This document shows, piece by piece, positions 36,323 to 44,548 of a stretch of DNA of 45,457 bases. The stretch's first letter is position 1. Each line of letters starts with the position of its first letter. The notes beneath the pieces were generated by a model. That model was not told the DNA's origin, ran no database searches, and worked only from the letters and a program-made list of their open reading frames with translations. The DNA comes from an uncultured Bacilli bacterium (GTDB taxonomy: Bacteria > Bacillota_I > Bacilli_A > RFN20 > CAG-631): assembly GCA_934201705.1 (NCBI GenBank), contig CAKPXF010000022.1, forward strand, positions 1 to 45,457, given 5' to 3'. The position numbers and the translations under genes were made by a program.

Positions 36323-37825
36323 TTAGCAATCTTCCCATCCCTTACACATTAAAACAGCTTTATTCCATTTTGAAATATAATTATTTTTAATATTTTCGCT
36401 CATTTTAGGCTCAAATTTGGTATCAACAGCCCAAATTCGTTTTATTTCATCAACAGATGACCAAACATTTACCTTTAAACCAGCTAAAAAAGCGGCACCT
36501 AAAGCAGTGGTTTCCATAATTTTTGATTTTTTAACATTTAGTGAAGAAATATCGGCTTGGAATTGCATTAAAAAATTATTTCTAGATGCTCCTCCATCAA
36601 CTTTTAAAGTGTCAATATCTAAATTAGTATCCTTTTGCATGGCAATGATTAAATCATTTGTTTGATACGCTATTGATTCAAGAGCAGCTCTTATAACATG
36701 ATTTCTATTACTTCCTCTTGTTAAGCCAAAAATTGTACCTCTTGCATACATATCCCAATAAGGAGCTCCAAGCCCTGTAAAGGCTGGAACAATATATACA
36801 CCGCCATTATCTTTTACCTTACAAGCAAAATATTCAGAATCAGCTGCGTCATATATGAATTTCATTTCATCTCTAATCCATTGAATAATAGCTCCTCCTA
36901 CGAATACAGAGCCTTCTAAAGCATATTGAATGTTATCATCAATAGTTGCAGCAATTGTTGTAACTAATCCACTTTTTGATTGAATTAGCTCACTTCCAGT
37001 ATTCATAAGTAAAAAGCAACCAGTTCCATAAGTGTTTTTAACATCGCCTGGATTAAAGCATGCTTGACCAAATAAGGCTGCTTGTTGATCTCCTGCAACG
37101 CCAGTTAAAGGAATTTCATAGCCGAACAATGAAATACTTCCAAAGTAATCACTTGATTTTTTTACCTCAGGGAGCATAGACATAGGAATTTCAAAATAAT
37201 CACATAGCTTTTTATCCCATTTTAGTTTTTTAATATTAAATAACATTGTTCTAGAAGCATTTGTATAATCAGTTGCATGGACCTTGCCACCTGTTAGTTT
37301 CCAAATAAGCCATGTATCTACTGTACCAAACAATAAATCTCCATTTTTAGCTTTTTCTTTAGCTCCAGGCACATTATTTAAAATCCATTTTATCTTTGTG
37401 GCTGAAAAGTAAGCATCTAATACTAAACCTGTGTTTTCCTTTATATATTCTTCTAAATTATCCTTACGGACTTGTTCTACAATTTCAGCTGTTCTTCTAC
37501 ATTGCCACACAATAGCATTATAAATTGGCTTTCCCGTATTTTTATCCCAAACAATCGTCGTTTCACGTTGATTAGTAATACCAATTGCTTTAATATGATA
37601 TGGTCTTATTCCACATCTTGCTACTGCTTCTGTTAAAACAGAATATTGGGAAGCATATATTTCCATTGGATCATGTTCAACCCAACCTGGTTGAGGATAA
37701 ATTTGTGTAAATTCCTTTTGGACAATATCCTTAACATTAGCTTCATTATCAAAAATAACACAACGTGAAGAAGTTGTTCCTTGATCTAAAGCAATTACAT
37801 AGCTTTTTTTATTTGTTTCTTCCAT
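36323..37825 (-). CDS. glpK: Glycerol kinase
   Basis: 500 residues, standard. FGGY-family kinase: phosphate loop ALDQGTTSSRCVIFD, glycerol-binding NQRETTIVWD and WQCRRTAEIV, ATP-site GAGDQQ-like GVAGDQQAALFGQACF and TYGTGCFLLMNTG, and DGGASRNNFLMQFQADI near the end. It makes sn-glycerol 3-phosphate from glycerol. In low-GC Gram-positives a loop before GDQQAALFG holds the His phosphorylated by the PTS protein HPr; here that loop (residues 224-240, SSDYFGSISLFGYEIPLTG in part) has no His. Ribosome site AGGGTGA before ATG. It lies 11 bases after the DUF1667 gene. No glpF facilitator is in the window. Confidence 0.96.
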   Translation of the reverse strand: MEETNKKSYVIALDQGTTSSRCVIFDNEANVKDIVQKEFTQIYPQPGWVEHDPMEIYASQYSVLTEAVARCGIRPYHIKAIGITNQRETTIVWDKNTGKPIYNAIVWQCRRTAEIVEQVRKDNLEEYIKENTGLVLDAYFSATKIKWILNNVPGAKEKAKNGDLLFGTVDTWLIWKLTGGKVHATDYTNASRTMLFNIKKLKWDKKLCDYFEIPMSMLPEVKKSSDYFGSISLFGYEIPLTGVAGDQQAALFGQACFNPGDVKNTYGTGCFLLMNTGSELIQSKSGLVTTIAATIDDNIQYALEGSVFVGGAIIQWIRDEMKFIYDAADSEYFACKVKDNGGVYIVPAFTGLGAPYWDMYARGTIFGLTRGSNRNHVIRAALESIAYQTNDLIIAMQKDTNLDIDTLKVDGGASRNNFLMQFQADISSLNVKKSKIMETTALGAAFLAGLKVNVWSSVDEIKRIWAVDTKFEPKMSENIKNNYISKWNKAVLMCKGWEDC

Positions 37826-37836
37826 ATTTTTTCACC

Positions 37837-38178
37837 CTACATATCCTTACATGCAATAATATCTACATCTGTTTTTAAAATGTTTTTCAAAATGACATCT
37901 CCTATATGTATTGGAGATGTAACTTCAACATCATCAAGTAACTTTATTACCTCAAACATTAATGATTTAGAAATGGCTTTACTAGTTTTTACTGGTAAAC
38001 GCTTTAAAGATGCGTTTTTTATTTTTACAGTTGAAGTAATTACTCTTACAGGATTTGTTATTTCATTAATTCCATAAATAGCCCCTCTATTGCAAGAATT
38101 TCCATTTACCTTTAAAGCTTTTTCATCAACACTTAAATGACACCCACGTGGACAAACAATACAAATTAATTCCTTCAT
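37837..38178 (-). CDS. DUF1667 protein, cysteine-rich partner of glycerol-3-phosphate oxidoreductase
   Basis: 113 residues. The N-terminus has IVCPRGCHLSV and, later, NGNSCNRGAIYG: a CxxC...C-type set (IC-IVCPRGC and SC) that probably binds an iron-sulfur cluster. Then a region ITNPVRVITSTVKIKN and a helical end with HIGDVILKNIL. DUF1667 (COG3862) genes commonly follow the COG0579/COG0446 pair in anaerobic Bacillota. It starts one base after the oxidoreductase stop with GGAGGA upstream. I infer that it moves electrons within the complex. Confidence 0.88.
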   Translation of the reverse strand: MKELICIVCPRGCHLSVDEKALKVNGNSCNRGAIYGINEITNPVRVITSTVKIKNASLKRLPVKTSKAISKSLMFEVIKLLDDVEVTSPIHIGDVILKNILKTDVDIIACKDM

Positions 38179-38179
38179 T

Positions 38180-39439
38180 TTATAAATCCTCCACTGATAT
38201 TACAATTTCATCATTACATTTTTCTAATTGCTCTTTAGTTAGCTTTATGCTTTCCATTTCACTAGGCGCTAAATGTAGCTTAACTTCTTTTTTTATTAAC
38301 TCATTATTACTTCTTATAGTTATTACTTTTTTATCCATAACTGTTCTTACTCTAAAAAAAATGTTTAATTTATCATCAACATTATTTATTCTAACCATTT
38401 GAGGAACTGTATAATTGACTAAATTACCATTTACTATATTAATTAATCTACCTTTATCTAATTTGTTATTTTTTAAATATTTAGCAGCAGAAGCACCAGA
38501 TGAAGCTGCTTCAGCTGAAACATAATCCACTAAATCATGAACATGTAAAACATTGCCACAAGCAAATATTCCTTCAATGCTTGTTTCATTATTTTCAAAA
38601 ACAATAGGTCCATTTGTTCTTTTATCAATTTTTATATTTGCTTCTTTTGATAATTCATTTTCTGGAATTAAACCAACTGATAATAATAATGTATCACATT
38701 CAAATTCAATTTCACTGCCTATTATTGGCTTTAATTTATCATCTACTTTAGATACGACCACCTTAGATACTCTACCATTTGTTGAAATAATATCTGTAAC
38801 TGTATGTGATAAATAAAGCGGTATATTAAAATCATTTAAGCATTGGACAATATTTCTATTTAAGCCATTAGAATATGGCATTAATTCACAAACTGCTAAA
38901 ACATCTGCTCCTTCAAGTGACATTCTTCTTGCCATAATTAATCCAATATCACCAGAGCCTAAAATAACAATCTTTTTTCCTACTAAATAGCCATCCATAT
39001 TAACATATTTTTGAGCTGCACCAGCTGTAAAAATTCCAGCACATCTATCTCCTGGTATAAAAATTGCTCCTCTTGTTCTTTCTTTGCAGCCCATTGCTAA
39101 TATAATAGCTTTAGCTTTGATTACTTGATAGCCATCATCCTTTGAAACATAATGAATTTCTTTATTAGCAGTTAAATGGATTACCATCGTATTTGATTTA
39201 ACCTTAGCATTTGTTTCTTGAAGCATTTTTATATATCTATTAGCATATTCAGGACCAGTTAATTCTTCTTTAAAGCGAGATAAGCCAAATCCATTATGAA
39301 TGCATTGATTTAATATTCCACCTAATTCATTATCTCTTTCAATAATTAATATATCATCAACACCTGACACATATGCTTCATAGGCAGCAGAAAGCCCAGC
39401 AGGTCCTCCACCAATAATTACTAAATCATAGCTATTCAT
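38180..39439 (-). CDS. FAD/NAD(P)-dependent oxidoreductase of the glycerol-3-phosphate complex
   Basis: 419 residues. I start at ATG 39439, since AAGGAGG lies 7 bases upstream; the in-frame TTG at 39466 precedes that site. N-terminal FAD fold YDLVIIGGGPAGLSAAYEA; NAD-binding fold in the middle (GKKIVILGSGDIGLIMARRM); second FAD motif GIFACGNVLHVHDLVDYVSAEAA, cited in part. GCKERTRGAIFIPGDRCAGIFTAGAAQ is typical of COG0446 proteins paired with GlpA/LhgO-like dehydrogenases. It probably passes electrons from glycerol 3-phosphate to NAD or another carrier. The start overlaps the upstream gene by 8 bases. Confidence 0.92.
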   Translation of the reverse strand: MNSYDLVIIGGGPAGLSAAYEAYVSGVDDILIIERDNELGGILNQCIHNGFGLSRFKEELTGPEYANRYIKMLQETNAKVKSNTMVIHLTANKEIHYVSKDDGYQVIKAKAIILAMGCKERTRGAIFIPGDRCAGIFTAGAAQKYVNMDGYLVGKKIVILGSGDIGLIMARRMSLEGADVLAVCELMPYSNGLNRNIVQCLNDFNIPLYLSHTVTDIISTNGRVSKVVVSKVDDKLKPIIGSEIEFECDTLLLSVGLIPENELSKEANIKIDKRTNGPIVFENNETSIEGIFACGNVLHVHDLVDYVSAEAASSGASAAKYLKNNKLDKGRLINIVNGNLVNYTVPQMVRINNVDDKLNIFFRVRTVMDKKVITIRSNNELIKKEVKLHLAPSEMESIKLTKEQLEKCNDEIVISVEDL

Positions 39440-40904
39440 CACTTTTTCCTCCTTTTGTATAAGCAAGGACTATATTACTACCTTCTATATCTTGTAAAAC
39501 CTCACTAGCTTTAATATTTAATTCACGCTTTATAATATTTAAAATTTGTGGTCCACAAAAGCCCCCTTGGCATCTTCCCATTCCAGCATTAGTTCTTCTT
39601 TTAATGCCATCAATTGAATTAACTACAAATGGTCGATGCAAAGCATCTATTATTTCTCCTTCACTTACAGTTTCGCAACGGCAAATTATGTGGCCATAGC
39701 GAGGATCTTTCTTTATTTTAGAATTGATTTCTTCTTTACTCATATCCTTAAAATATTTAGGAAGAGGTTTTATAACAAAATTTTCTTTTTTATTTAATAC
39801 TAAGCCAGAGTTTTCTAATAATGAAACAGCCTCTATTCCAAAAGCTAAACCACATGTTAAACCAGGTGATTTAATACCTGCAAAGTTAATAAAGCCTTTA
39901 ACATAAGGGCTCTCTTCTATTACAAAATCATCATATTCATTAATAGTTGCTCTAACTCCTGAAAAATTACGAATGTTTTCTTTAAAAATAATATTAGGCA
40001 CTGATAGACTTGCTGATTTTTTAACAAATTCTAAAGCGCTTGAAGTTGTTGATACATCTTCTTTACTTCTTATTGTTTTACTAGCGTTAGGTCCAACAAT
40101 TAAATTGCCATGAACTGTTTTAGAAACTAAAACACCCTTTCCAAGTTCATTTGGAGTTTGGAAAATAACATGGCTTACTAATTCTCCTTGTGATTTATCA
40201 AGTAAATAATATTCCCCTTTTATTGGAACGATATTAAATGATTTGTCTTGTAAATTTAAATCATCTAAAGCCATTTTATAAATATCATCCGCAAATAAAC
40301 CAGCTGCATTAATAATATAATTGGCTTTTATATTTTCTTTATTTGTAATTATTTCAAATTCATTATTCTTTTTATTTATTTCTACTACCCTAGTAGATAA
40401 TTTTAATGTTACTCCATTTCTAATGGCATTTTCTGCAAGTGCTAAGCACATTTCCCAAGGCGAAACAATTCCAGCACTTTTAGCATATAAAGCAAAATTG
40501 ATATTACTAGCAATATTAGGCTCCATTTTTTGTAGTTGTTCCTTTTCTATAATTTTTAAATCAGGAACATTATTTTTTATACCTCTATCATATAGTTCTT
40601 CTATTAGCTTTCTATCCTCAGCACTAGAGCCTATAACTAATGAGCCAATTTGTTTATAGTGTACATTTAAAAGAGGAGCTAATTCCTCATACATTTTATT
40701 ACCTAAAACATTTAATTTTGCCATTAGTGTATTAGGCTTGGGATCATATCCTGCATGGATTATCCCAGAATTTGCTTTAGAAGTCATAGTTGCTACATCA
40801 TTGTTCTTTTCAATTAAGCAAACATTAATATTGTATTTGCTTAATTCAAATGCGATTGCAGTACCAGTAATTCCAGCGCCAATAATTGCTACATCGTATT
40901 TCAT
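39432..40904 (-). CDS. GlpA/LhgO-like dehydrogenase with C-terminal [2Fe-2S] domain (glycerol-3-phosphate)
   Basis: 490 residues. The N-terminal DAO fold starts YDVAIIGAGITGTAIAFEL, followed by the GIIHAGYDPKPNTLMAKL region. The C-terminal BFD-like domain has four cysteines in HIICRCETVSEGEI and GMGRCQGGFCGPQIL, the pattern that binds [2Fe-2S] in anaerobic GlpA. COG0579 proteins can also be L-2-hydroxyglutarate oxidases, but the glpK and DUF1667 neighbours make glycerol 3-phosphate the likely substrate, giving dihydroxyacetone phosphate. It is the first gene of the operon. The ribosome site GGAGG precedes ATG 40904. Such enzymes avoid O2 as acceptor, which suggests an anaerobic cell. Confidence 0.9.
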   Translation of the reverse strand: MKYDVAIIGAGITGTAIAFELSKYNINVCLIEKNNDVATMTSKANSGIIHAGYDPKPNTLMAKLNVLGNKMYEELAPLLNVHYKQIGSLVIGSSAEDRKLIEELYDRGIKNNVPDLKIIEKEQLQKMEPNIASNINFALYAKSAGIVSPWEMCLALAENAIRNGVTLKLSTRVVEINKKNNEFEIITNKENIKANYIINAAGLFADDIYKMALDDLNLQDKSFNIVPIKGEYYLLDKSQGELVSHVIFQTPNELGKGVLVSKTVHGNLIVGPNASKTIRSKEDVSTTSSALEFVKKSASLSVPNIIFKENIRNFSGVRATINEYDDFVIEESPYVKGFINFAGIKSPGLTCGLAFGIEAVSLLENSGLVLNKKENFVIKPLPKYFKDMSKEEINSKIKKDPRYGHIICRCETVSEGEIIDALHRPFVVNSIDGIKRRTNAGMGRCQGGFCGPQILNIIKRELNIKASEVLQDIEGSNIVLAYTKGGKSDE

Positions 40905-40937
40905 TTTAAATCCTCCAGCAAAAATAATAAAATAATA

Positions 40938-40981
40938 TATAATATACTATATATTATACTATTATCTGTAGTTAAAAGAAA
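40938..40981 (-). promoter_or_regulatory. Promoter and 9-3-9 palindrome before glycerol operon
   Basis: On the minus strand TATAAT (40953-40958) lies 17 bases after a weak TTTCTT (40976-40981), about 50 bases before the start codon at 40904. The -10 forms part of one arm of a perfect palindrome: TATAATATA and TATATTATA around a 3-base centre (40938-40958). A repressor bound there would block the promoter. Because the sequence is almost only A and T, chance is not excluded. Confidence 0.5.
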
Positions 40982-41004
40982 TAGCGATACGAGATAAAAA
41001 AATC

Positions 41005-42369
41005 TTACTTGCCAGTTAATTTTTCTCTTATTATTTTTAAAGCTTCTTTCATTACTTTATCATTATTATTTTGATAATCATTTATTGATAATTTGCATTC
41101 TATATCAGGCTTAAAGCCAATGTTAATAAACTCACTGCCATCTAATGATAAAGATTTTCTAGTGCATATTTTAAGGCACCCACCACTTTCTAAATCGTAA
41201 CGGAGTTGCATTCCTGTTGAGCCATAAGTAGCTGTACCAATAGTAATTGCCTTAGTATAATATTTCATTATATTGACAAAATTTTCTGCTGCTGAAGCTG
41301 TTATGCAAGAACAAAGAATAGTAATTGGCCCAGTTAGCTTTTCAATTTTTCTATCAATATTTCGTATGTTTTCACTATGCTCAAAATATTTACGATGAGT
41401 AATATCATATACTTTTTTAAATTCTTCATTGTTTAAATACTTTTCATTAAATTCTTTTTCATCCATTTTATCTAATTCATATTCAATCCCGAATGCCTTA
41501 TAAAGCCCAATATGAACTTGATAATATGAATTATCACATTTAAAGGAATTTCCAACAAAAAGTGAAGCTATGCAATCAGCATTATAACTACTACCACCAC
41601 TATTGTTTCTTATATCGATAACATAGCCTTTTGCATTTTTTAACAATTCATAGTTATTGAAAATTTCCTTTTGTATTTCATTATTCATCATTGAATCAAT
41701 AGTTATTATGGCAATATTATCATATGTTATTTGAATAATAAGTGATTTTGATGAAAATACACATTTCATTTCCTCACTTTTTAGTTCAATATTTGGATAT
41801 TTCCAAGTAACGTCTCCTTTTGTTCTTAGTAAAGATACACAATACTCTTTATCATTATCTTCTAACACTAATTCAATAGCTTCATTTATTTTTCCATTTC
41901 TTAAAAAATTTATAGCATCATAGGAACAGCTATCTTCCTTTTCGTGATAAATATAAGGATAAATATTATCTTTTATATATTTTTTAATATCTATTCCATT
42001 GATTTTTTTAATAATACTAAACCGTTTAATTGGTTGATTTACAATTGTTTTAACATTTGTGATTACATAATTTCCATCAATATATTCAATACTAATTGGA
42101 AGCTTAGCGGAATATTCTTCAGATTGCATAATATAATCAGGAAAAGATATTGATGTATGACCATCCTTTAAAAGGGAAATAAACTTCATTAATTGTAAAT
42201 AATAATCATATGTATTATTAGTTTTTAAAACAGCAGTTAAAGCTTTTTTATATTCCTCGTCCCAATTAAAATTTTTATCAAATTTATCCCAAAATGCAAA
42301 ACTATACTCTGCTTCTTTATAAATTAAAGATAATTCATAAATTTTTAATTCGTTAGTTATGTTATTCAT
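41005..42369 (-). CDS. S41-family (C-terminal processing type) peptidase, no signal peptide
   Basis: About 454 residues from ATG 42369, chosen because GAGGT lies upstream; the longer frame would start inside the rpsR terminator. The S41 core is in the second half: VIDIRNNSGGSSYNADCIAS, then ITILCSCITASAAENFVNIM with the probable nucleophile Ser (TASAAE) and ITIGTATYGSTGMQLRYDL. The Lys of the CtpA-type Ser/Lys dyad is not evident in GTATYGSTG, so this is closer to tricorn-like S41 members with a different dyad. No signal peptide or membrane segment is seen, so it may be cytoplasmic. The role is unknown. It has its own -10 at 42392. Confidence 0.85.
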   Translation of the reverse strand: MNNITNELKIYELSLIYKEAEYSFAFWDKFDKNFNWDEEYKKALTAVLKTNNTYDYYLQLMKFISLLKDGHTSISFPDYIMQSEEYSAKLPISIEYIDGNYVITNVKTIVNQPIKRFSIIKKINGIDIKKYIKDNIYPYIYHEKEDSCSYDAINFLRNGKINEAIELVLEDNDKEYCVSLLRTKGDVTWKYPNIELKSEEMKCVFSSKSLIIQITYDNIAIITIDSMMNNEIQKEIFNNYELLKNAKGYVIDIRNNSGGSSYNADCIASLFVGNSFKCDNSYYQVHIGLYKAFGIEYELDKMDEKEFNEKYLNNEEFKKVYDITHRKYFEHSENIRNIDRKIEKLTGPITILCSCITASAAENFVNIMKYYTKAITIGTATYGSTGMQLRYDLESGGCLKICTRKSLSLDGSEFINIGFKPDIECKLSINDYQNNNDKVMKEALKIIREKLTGK

Positions 42370-42391
42370 ATAATGTACCTCATTAATTATT

Positions 42392-42400
42392 AATATAGCA
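42392..42400 (-). promoter_or_regulatory. Extended -10 promoter of S41 peptidase gene
   Basis: TGCTATATT on the minus strand is an extended -10 about 22 bases before the ATG at 42369. The -35 region falls on the T-run of the rpsR terminator and is poor, so the gene is probably modestly expressed. Confidence 0.5.
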
Positions 42401-42412
42401 TATTTTAAACAC

Positions 42413-42441
42413 AAAAAAAAGACCACCAATTTGATGATCTT
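42413..42441 (-). terminator. Terminator of rpsF-ssb-rpsR
   Basis: On the minus strand AAGATCATC and GGTGGTCTT pair (two G-T wobbles) over a 5-base loop, followed by eight T. It lies 15 bases past the rpsR stop. Confidence 0.9.
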
Positions 42442-42455
42442 AATTTAATAATTTA

Positions 42456-42680
42456 TTAGTCTCCAATATATGGAAGAAGTGCCATTTGGCGTGCTCTTTT
42501 AATAGCAACAGCTAATAATCTTTGATATTTTGCACTAGTACCTGTTACACGGCGAGGAATAATCTTACCGTTAGCTGATACGAATTTCTTTAATAATTCT
42601 ACATCTTTATAGTCAATGTATTTAATATTATGTTGTGTAAAATAACAAACTTTTTTTCTTCTTTGTTGTTTTTTATACAT
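42456..42680 (-). CDS. rpsR: 30S ribosomal protein S18
   Basis: 74 residues, normal. Family features: basic N-terminus KKQQRRKKVCYFTQHNI, then IDYKDVELLKKFVSANGKI, IPRRVTGTSAKYQRLL and the ending AIKRARQMALLPYIGD. S18 pairs with S6 on the small-subunit platform. It is the last gene of rpsF-ssb-rpsR with AAGGAAAGG upstream, 18 bases after ssb. Confidence 0.97.
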   Translation of the reverse strand: MYKKQQRRKKVCYFTQHNIKYIDYKDVELLKKFVSANGKIIPRRVTGTSAKYQRLLAVAIKRARQMALLPYIGD

Positions 42681-42698
42681 TCTTATTCAATCCTTTCC

Positions 42699-43130
42699 TT
42701 AAAATGGTAAGTCATCATCAGAATATGATAATGCATTATTATCTTCTGAATCATTCATAGAAAAGCCATTTGAATCATCATTAACTACATTGTTATTATC
42801 ACGTGGTGATAGGTTTTCTACACGATCAACAATAACCTCTGTAACGTATGCTTTTGTTCCATCTTTTCTATCATAACTTCTTGTTTGTATACGACCTTCG
42901 ACTGCAACTAGAGATCCTTTTTTACAATATGTAGAAACAAATTTAGCCGAATTATTCCAAGCTACGCAACTAATAAAGCTAGCCTGATTAGCAGCATTAT
43001 TATTTTGATCCTTTGAATAATTATTATCAACAGCAATAGTAAAAGATGCGACATTAGCACCTGATGCTGTAGCTCTTAATTCTACATCTCTAGTAAGTCT
43101 TCCAGTAAGTACAACTCTGTTAATTGACAT
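42699..43130 (-). CDS. ssb: Single-stranded DNA-binding protein
   Basis: 143 residues. The N-terminal OB fold (1-108) starts MSINRVVLTGRLTRDVELRAT and includes SFISCVAWNNSAKFVSTYCKKGSLVAVEGRIQTRSY, here listed only to show the core WNNSAKFV. A flexible Asp/Asn/Ser-rich tail ends in the partner-binding tip DDDLPF. It coats single-stranded DNA in replication and repair. It sits between rpsF and rpsR as in most Bacillota. Ribosome site AAAGGAGG. Confidence 0.97.
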   Translation of the reverse strand: MSINRVVLTGRLTRDVELRATASGANVASFTIAVDNNYSKDQNNNAANQASFISCVAWNNSAKFVSTYCKKGSLVAVEGRIQTRSYDRKDGTKAYVTEVIVDRVENLSPRDNNNVVNDDSNGFSMNDSEDNNALSYSDDDLPF

Positions 43131-43154
43131 GATTATTTATCCTCCTTTGTGGGA

Positions 43155-43442
43155 TTATAAAGTTATAACCATTTCACGTAATACATTTGTATCAATTTTG
43201 CACAAACGTTTGAATTCTTTAACACCATTATCATCTTTCGCTTCAACAGATACAACTACATAATATCCGTTAGTTTGGAAGTTGATTGGATATGCTAATT
43301 CACGAAGACCCCAATCCTTTTCGTTTACTTCGATTGTGTCACCATTTGAAGTTAAAGTAGCATGTAATTTTTCTTGTAAAGCAACTCTTTCTTCTTCTGT
43401 TAAACTAGCGTTAAGAATGTACATGATTTCATATTTTCTCAT
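43155..43442 (-). CDS. rpsF: 30S ribosomal protein S6
   Basis: 95 residues, normal. MRKYEIMYILNASLTEEER, GLRELAYPINFQTNGYYVV and the ending FKRLCKIDTNVLREMVITL match S6. First gene of its operon, with GGGAGGTG before ATG and a short hairpin leader. In many bacteria the S6:S18 complex binds the rpsF leader to repress it. Confidence 0.97.
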   Translation of the reverse strand: MRKYEIMYILNASLTEEERVALQEKLHATLTSNGDTIEVNEKDWGLRELAYPINFQTNGYYVVVSVEAKDDNGVKEFKRLCKIDTNVLREMVITL

Positions 43443-43467
43443 TCTTACACCTCCCTTTGGACTTTTG

Positions 43468-43486
43468 GCTATAGTTCTTCTATAGC
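43468..43486 (-). promoter_or_regulatory. Hairpin in rpsF leader, possible S6:S18 autoregulatory element
   Basis: GCTATAG and CTATAGC form a perfect 7-bp stem with a 5-base loop, in the roughly 55-base leader between the promoter and the rpsF ribosome site. S6:S18-binding leaders are known in this position in many Bacillota, but I cannot show the conserved bulge motif here, so the assignment is tentative. Confidence 0.45.
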
Positions 43487-43502
43487 AGAGAATACCGAAT
43501 GT

Positions 43503-43531
43503 ATTATAGCAAAATTTTAAGAATATGTAAA
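43503..43531 (-). promoter_or_regulatory. Promoter of rpsF-ssb-rpsR
   Basis: TTTACA (43526-43531) and TATAAT (43503-43508) are spaced by 17 bases on the minus strand, with a TGC extension of the -10. Very close to consensus, as expected for ribosomal protein genes. Confidence 0.9.
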
Positions 43532-43532
43532 T

Positions 43533-43575
43533 ATTAATTATAAATAATTAATGTGATAATAGTTAAAATATTATC
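43533..43575. repeat. Two AT-rich palindromes upstream of rpsF promoter
   Basis: ATTAATTA-TAAA-TAATTAAT (43533-43552, 8-4-8) and GATAATA-N7-TATTATC (43555-43575) are both perfect. They lie between the flavodoxin-fusion gene and the rpsF promoter. Neither has a T-run, so they are not clear terminators; an upstream activating element or a weak terminator for the 43623 gene is possible. Confidence 0.4.
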
Positions 43576-43622
43576 CCTCTATAACTAATATACAATTTTT
43601 ATTTTATTTTTTCCTTTTAAAT

Positions 43623-44543
43623 TTATCTTTTTTTCAAATTTCCATACATTGATTGATATGTATGAATGCTAACACTATCATTTATATACTGATTTAATTC
43701 TTCATAAGCACATTTACATATATTAGGATTAAAATGTGTTAAATAAATATCTGTTAATTTTGTAGTTAATTCTTCTTTGTATTTACTTAAAAATTCTCTA
43801 ATGGGCGCACATATTTTAAACACCCAAATTGCTGAAACAATTATTACATTGTCATATTTGCTTAAATCATACTTATCACTTAAAGGCATTTTCCAAGAAT
43901 GCATTCCAAATCTACCACACCACCAAAAGCCTAGTGTGTTTTTTGTTAATTCCTTAGTTTTTATTTCCAAAACAGCATAATTATTAGCATTTGCTATCTC
44001 ATAAGCTAATTTTCTACTATAACCCATTCTTGAAAAGTATACTATGACTGTTTTACTATTTTTATTAATTTGTTTATAATCAAGCTCATTAAAATAAAAT
44101 ATAGTTTGCTTATAAAATACAAAGGAAATAAAGCCAACAATAAATTGTATTAACCCTAATATAAAAAATAAAATATCCATAAAATTCGCCGGAAATATAT
44201 AAAATTGTATACATATCCATAGCATTAATGTTATTCCAAAAATAAAACCTAATATATAACCAATTTTCTTGTTTCTAAATATTAAAATTGAGGCAATTAA
44301 ATTGCTGATTCCATTTACAATAATTAACGAAATCCCTGGAAAAATAAAATCTTGAAATAAGTATTTGTCAAATGGTAATACCTTAAAATAAGATAGCATT
44401 AAGTCCATATGTAATGCCTTGCCTGATGGGTCAATTAGCATTGCAATACTACCGAAAAAAGCACCAATTGATATAAATAATGTTAAAAATAATAATATCA
44501 TTTTTGCCACTTTTAATCTCTTTTTTTTGCTACATTCATCCAT
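43623..44543 (-). CDS. Membrane protein fused to C-terminal flavodoxin domain
   Basis: 306 residues. I start at ATG 44543, which has AAGAGGTGA 5 bases upstream; a GTG at 44552 would overlap that site. Residues about 10-160 contain four membrane segments (MILLFLTLFISIGAFFGSI, ISLIIVNGISNLIASILIF, GYILGFIFGITLMLWICI, ILFFILGLIQFIVGFISFVF). From about 166 a flavodoxin fold follows: KTVIVYFSRMGYSRKLAYEI (FMN phosphate loop, altered from SxTGNT), IKTKELTKNTLGFWWCGRFG, YDNVIIVSAIWVFKICAPI. It may tether an FMN electron carrier to the membrane, like flavodoxin-type proteins in TetR-controlled pairs. It follows the TetR-like gene with a gap of 5 bases, so it is probably the gene that regulator controls. 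Confidence 0.8.
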   Translation of the reverse strand: MDECSKKKRLKVAKMILLFLTLFISIGAFFGSIAMLIDPSGKALHMDLMLSYFKVLPFDKYLFQDFIFPGISLIIVNGISNLIASILIFRNKKIGYILGFIFGITLMLWICIQFYIFPANFMDILFFILGLIQFIVGFISFVFYKQTIFYFNELDYKQINKNSKTVIVYFSRMGYSRKLAYEIANANNYAVLEIKTKELTKNTLGFWWCGRFGMHSWKMPLSDKYDLSKYDNVIIVSAIWVFKICAPIREFLSKYKEELTTKLTDIYLTHFNPNICKCAYEELNQYINDSVSIHTYQSMYGNLKKR

Positions 44544-44548
44544 AAAAA

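Noticed and set aside
41005..42429. Longer S41 peptidase start at 42429 giving a hydrophobic N-terminus
   Set aside because: That start lies within the rpsR terminator and upstream of the -10 box at 42392; the ATG at 42369 has a ribosome site.
42456..42680. S18 has only one cysteine, so a lost zinc site was considered
   Set aside because: Other Bacillota, including B. subtilis as I recall it, have the same KVCYF arrangement; nothing unusual.
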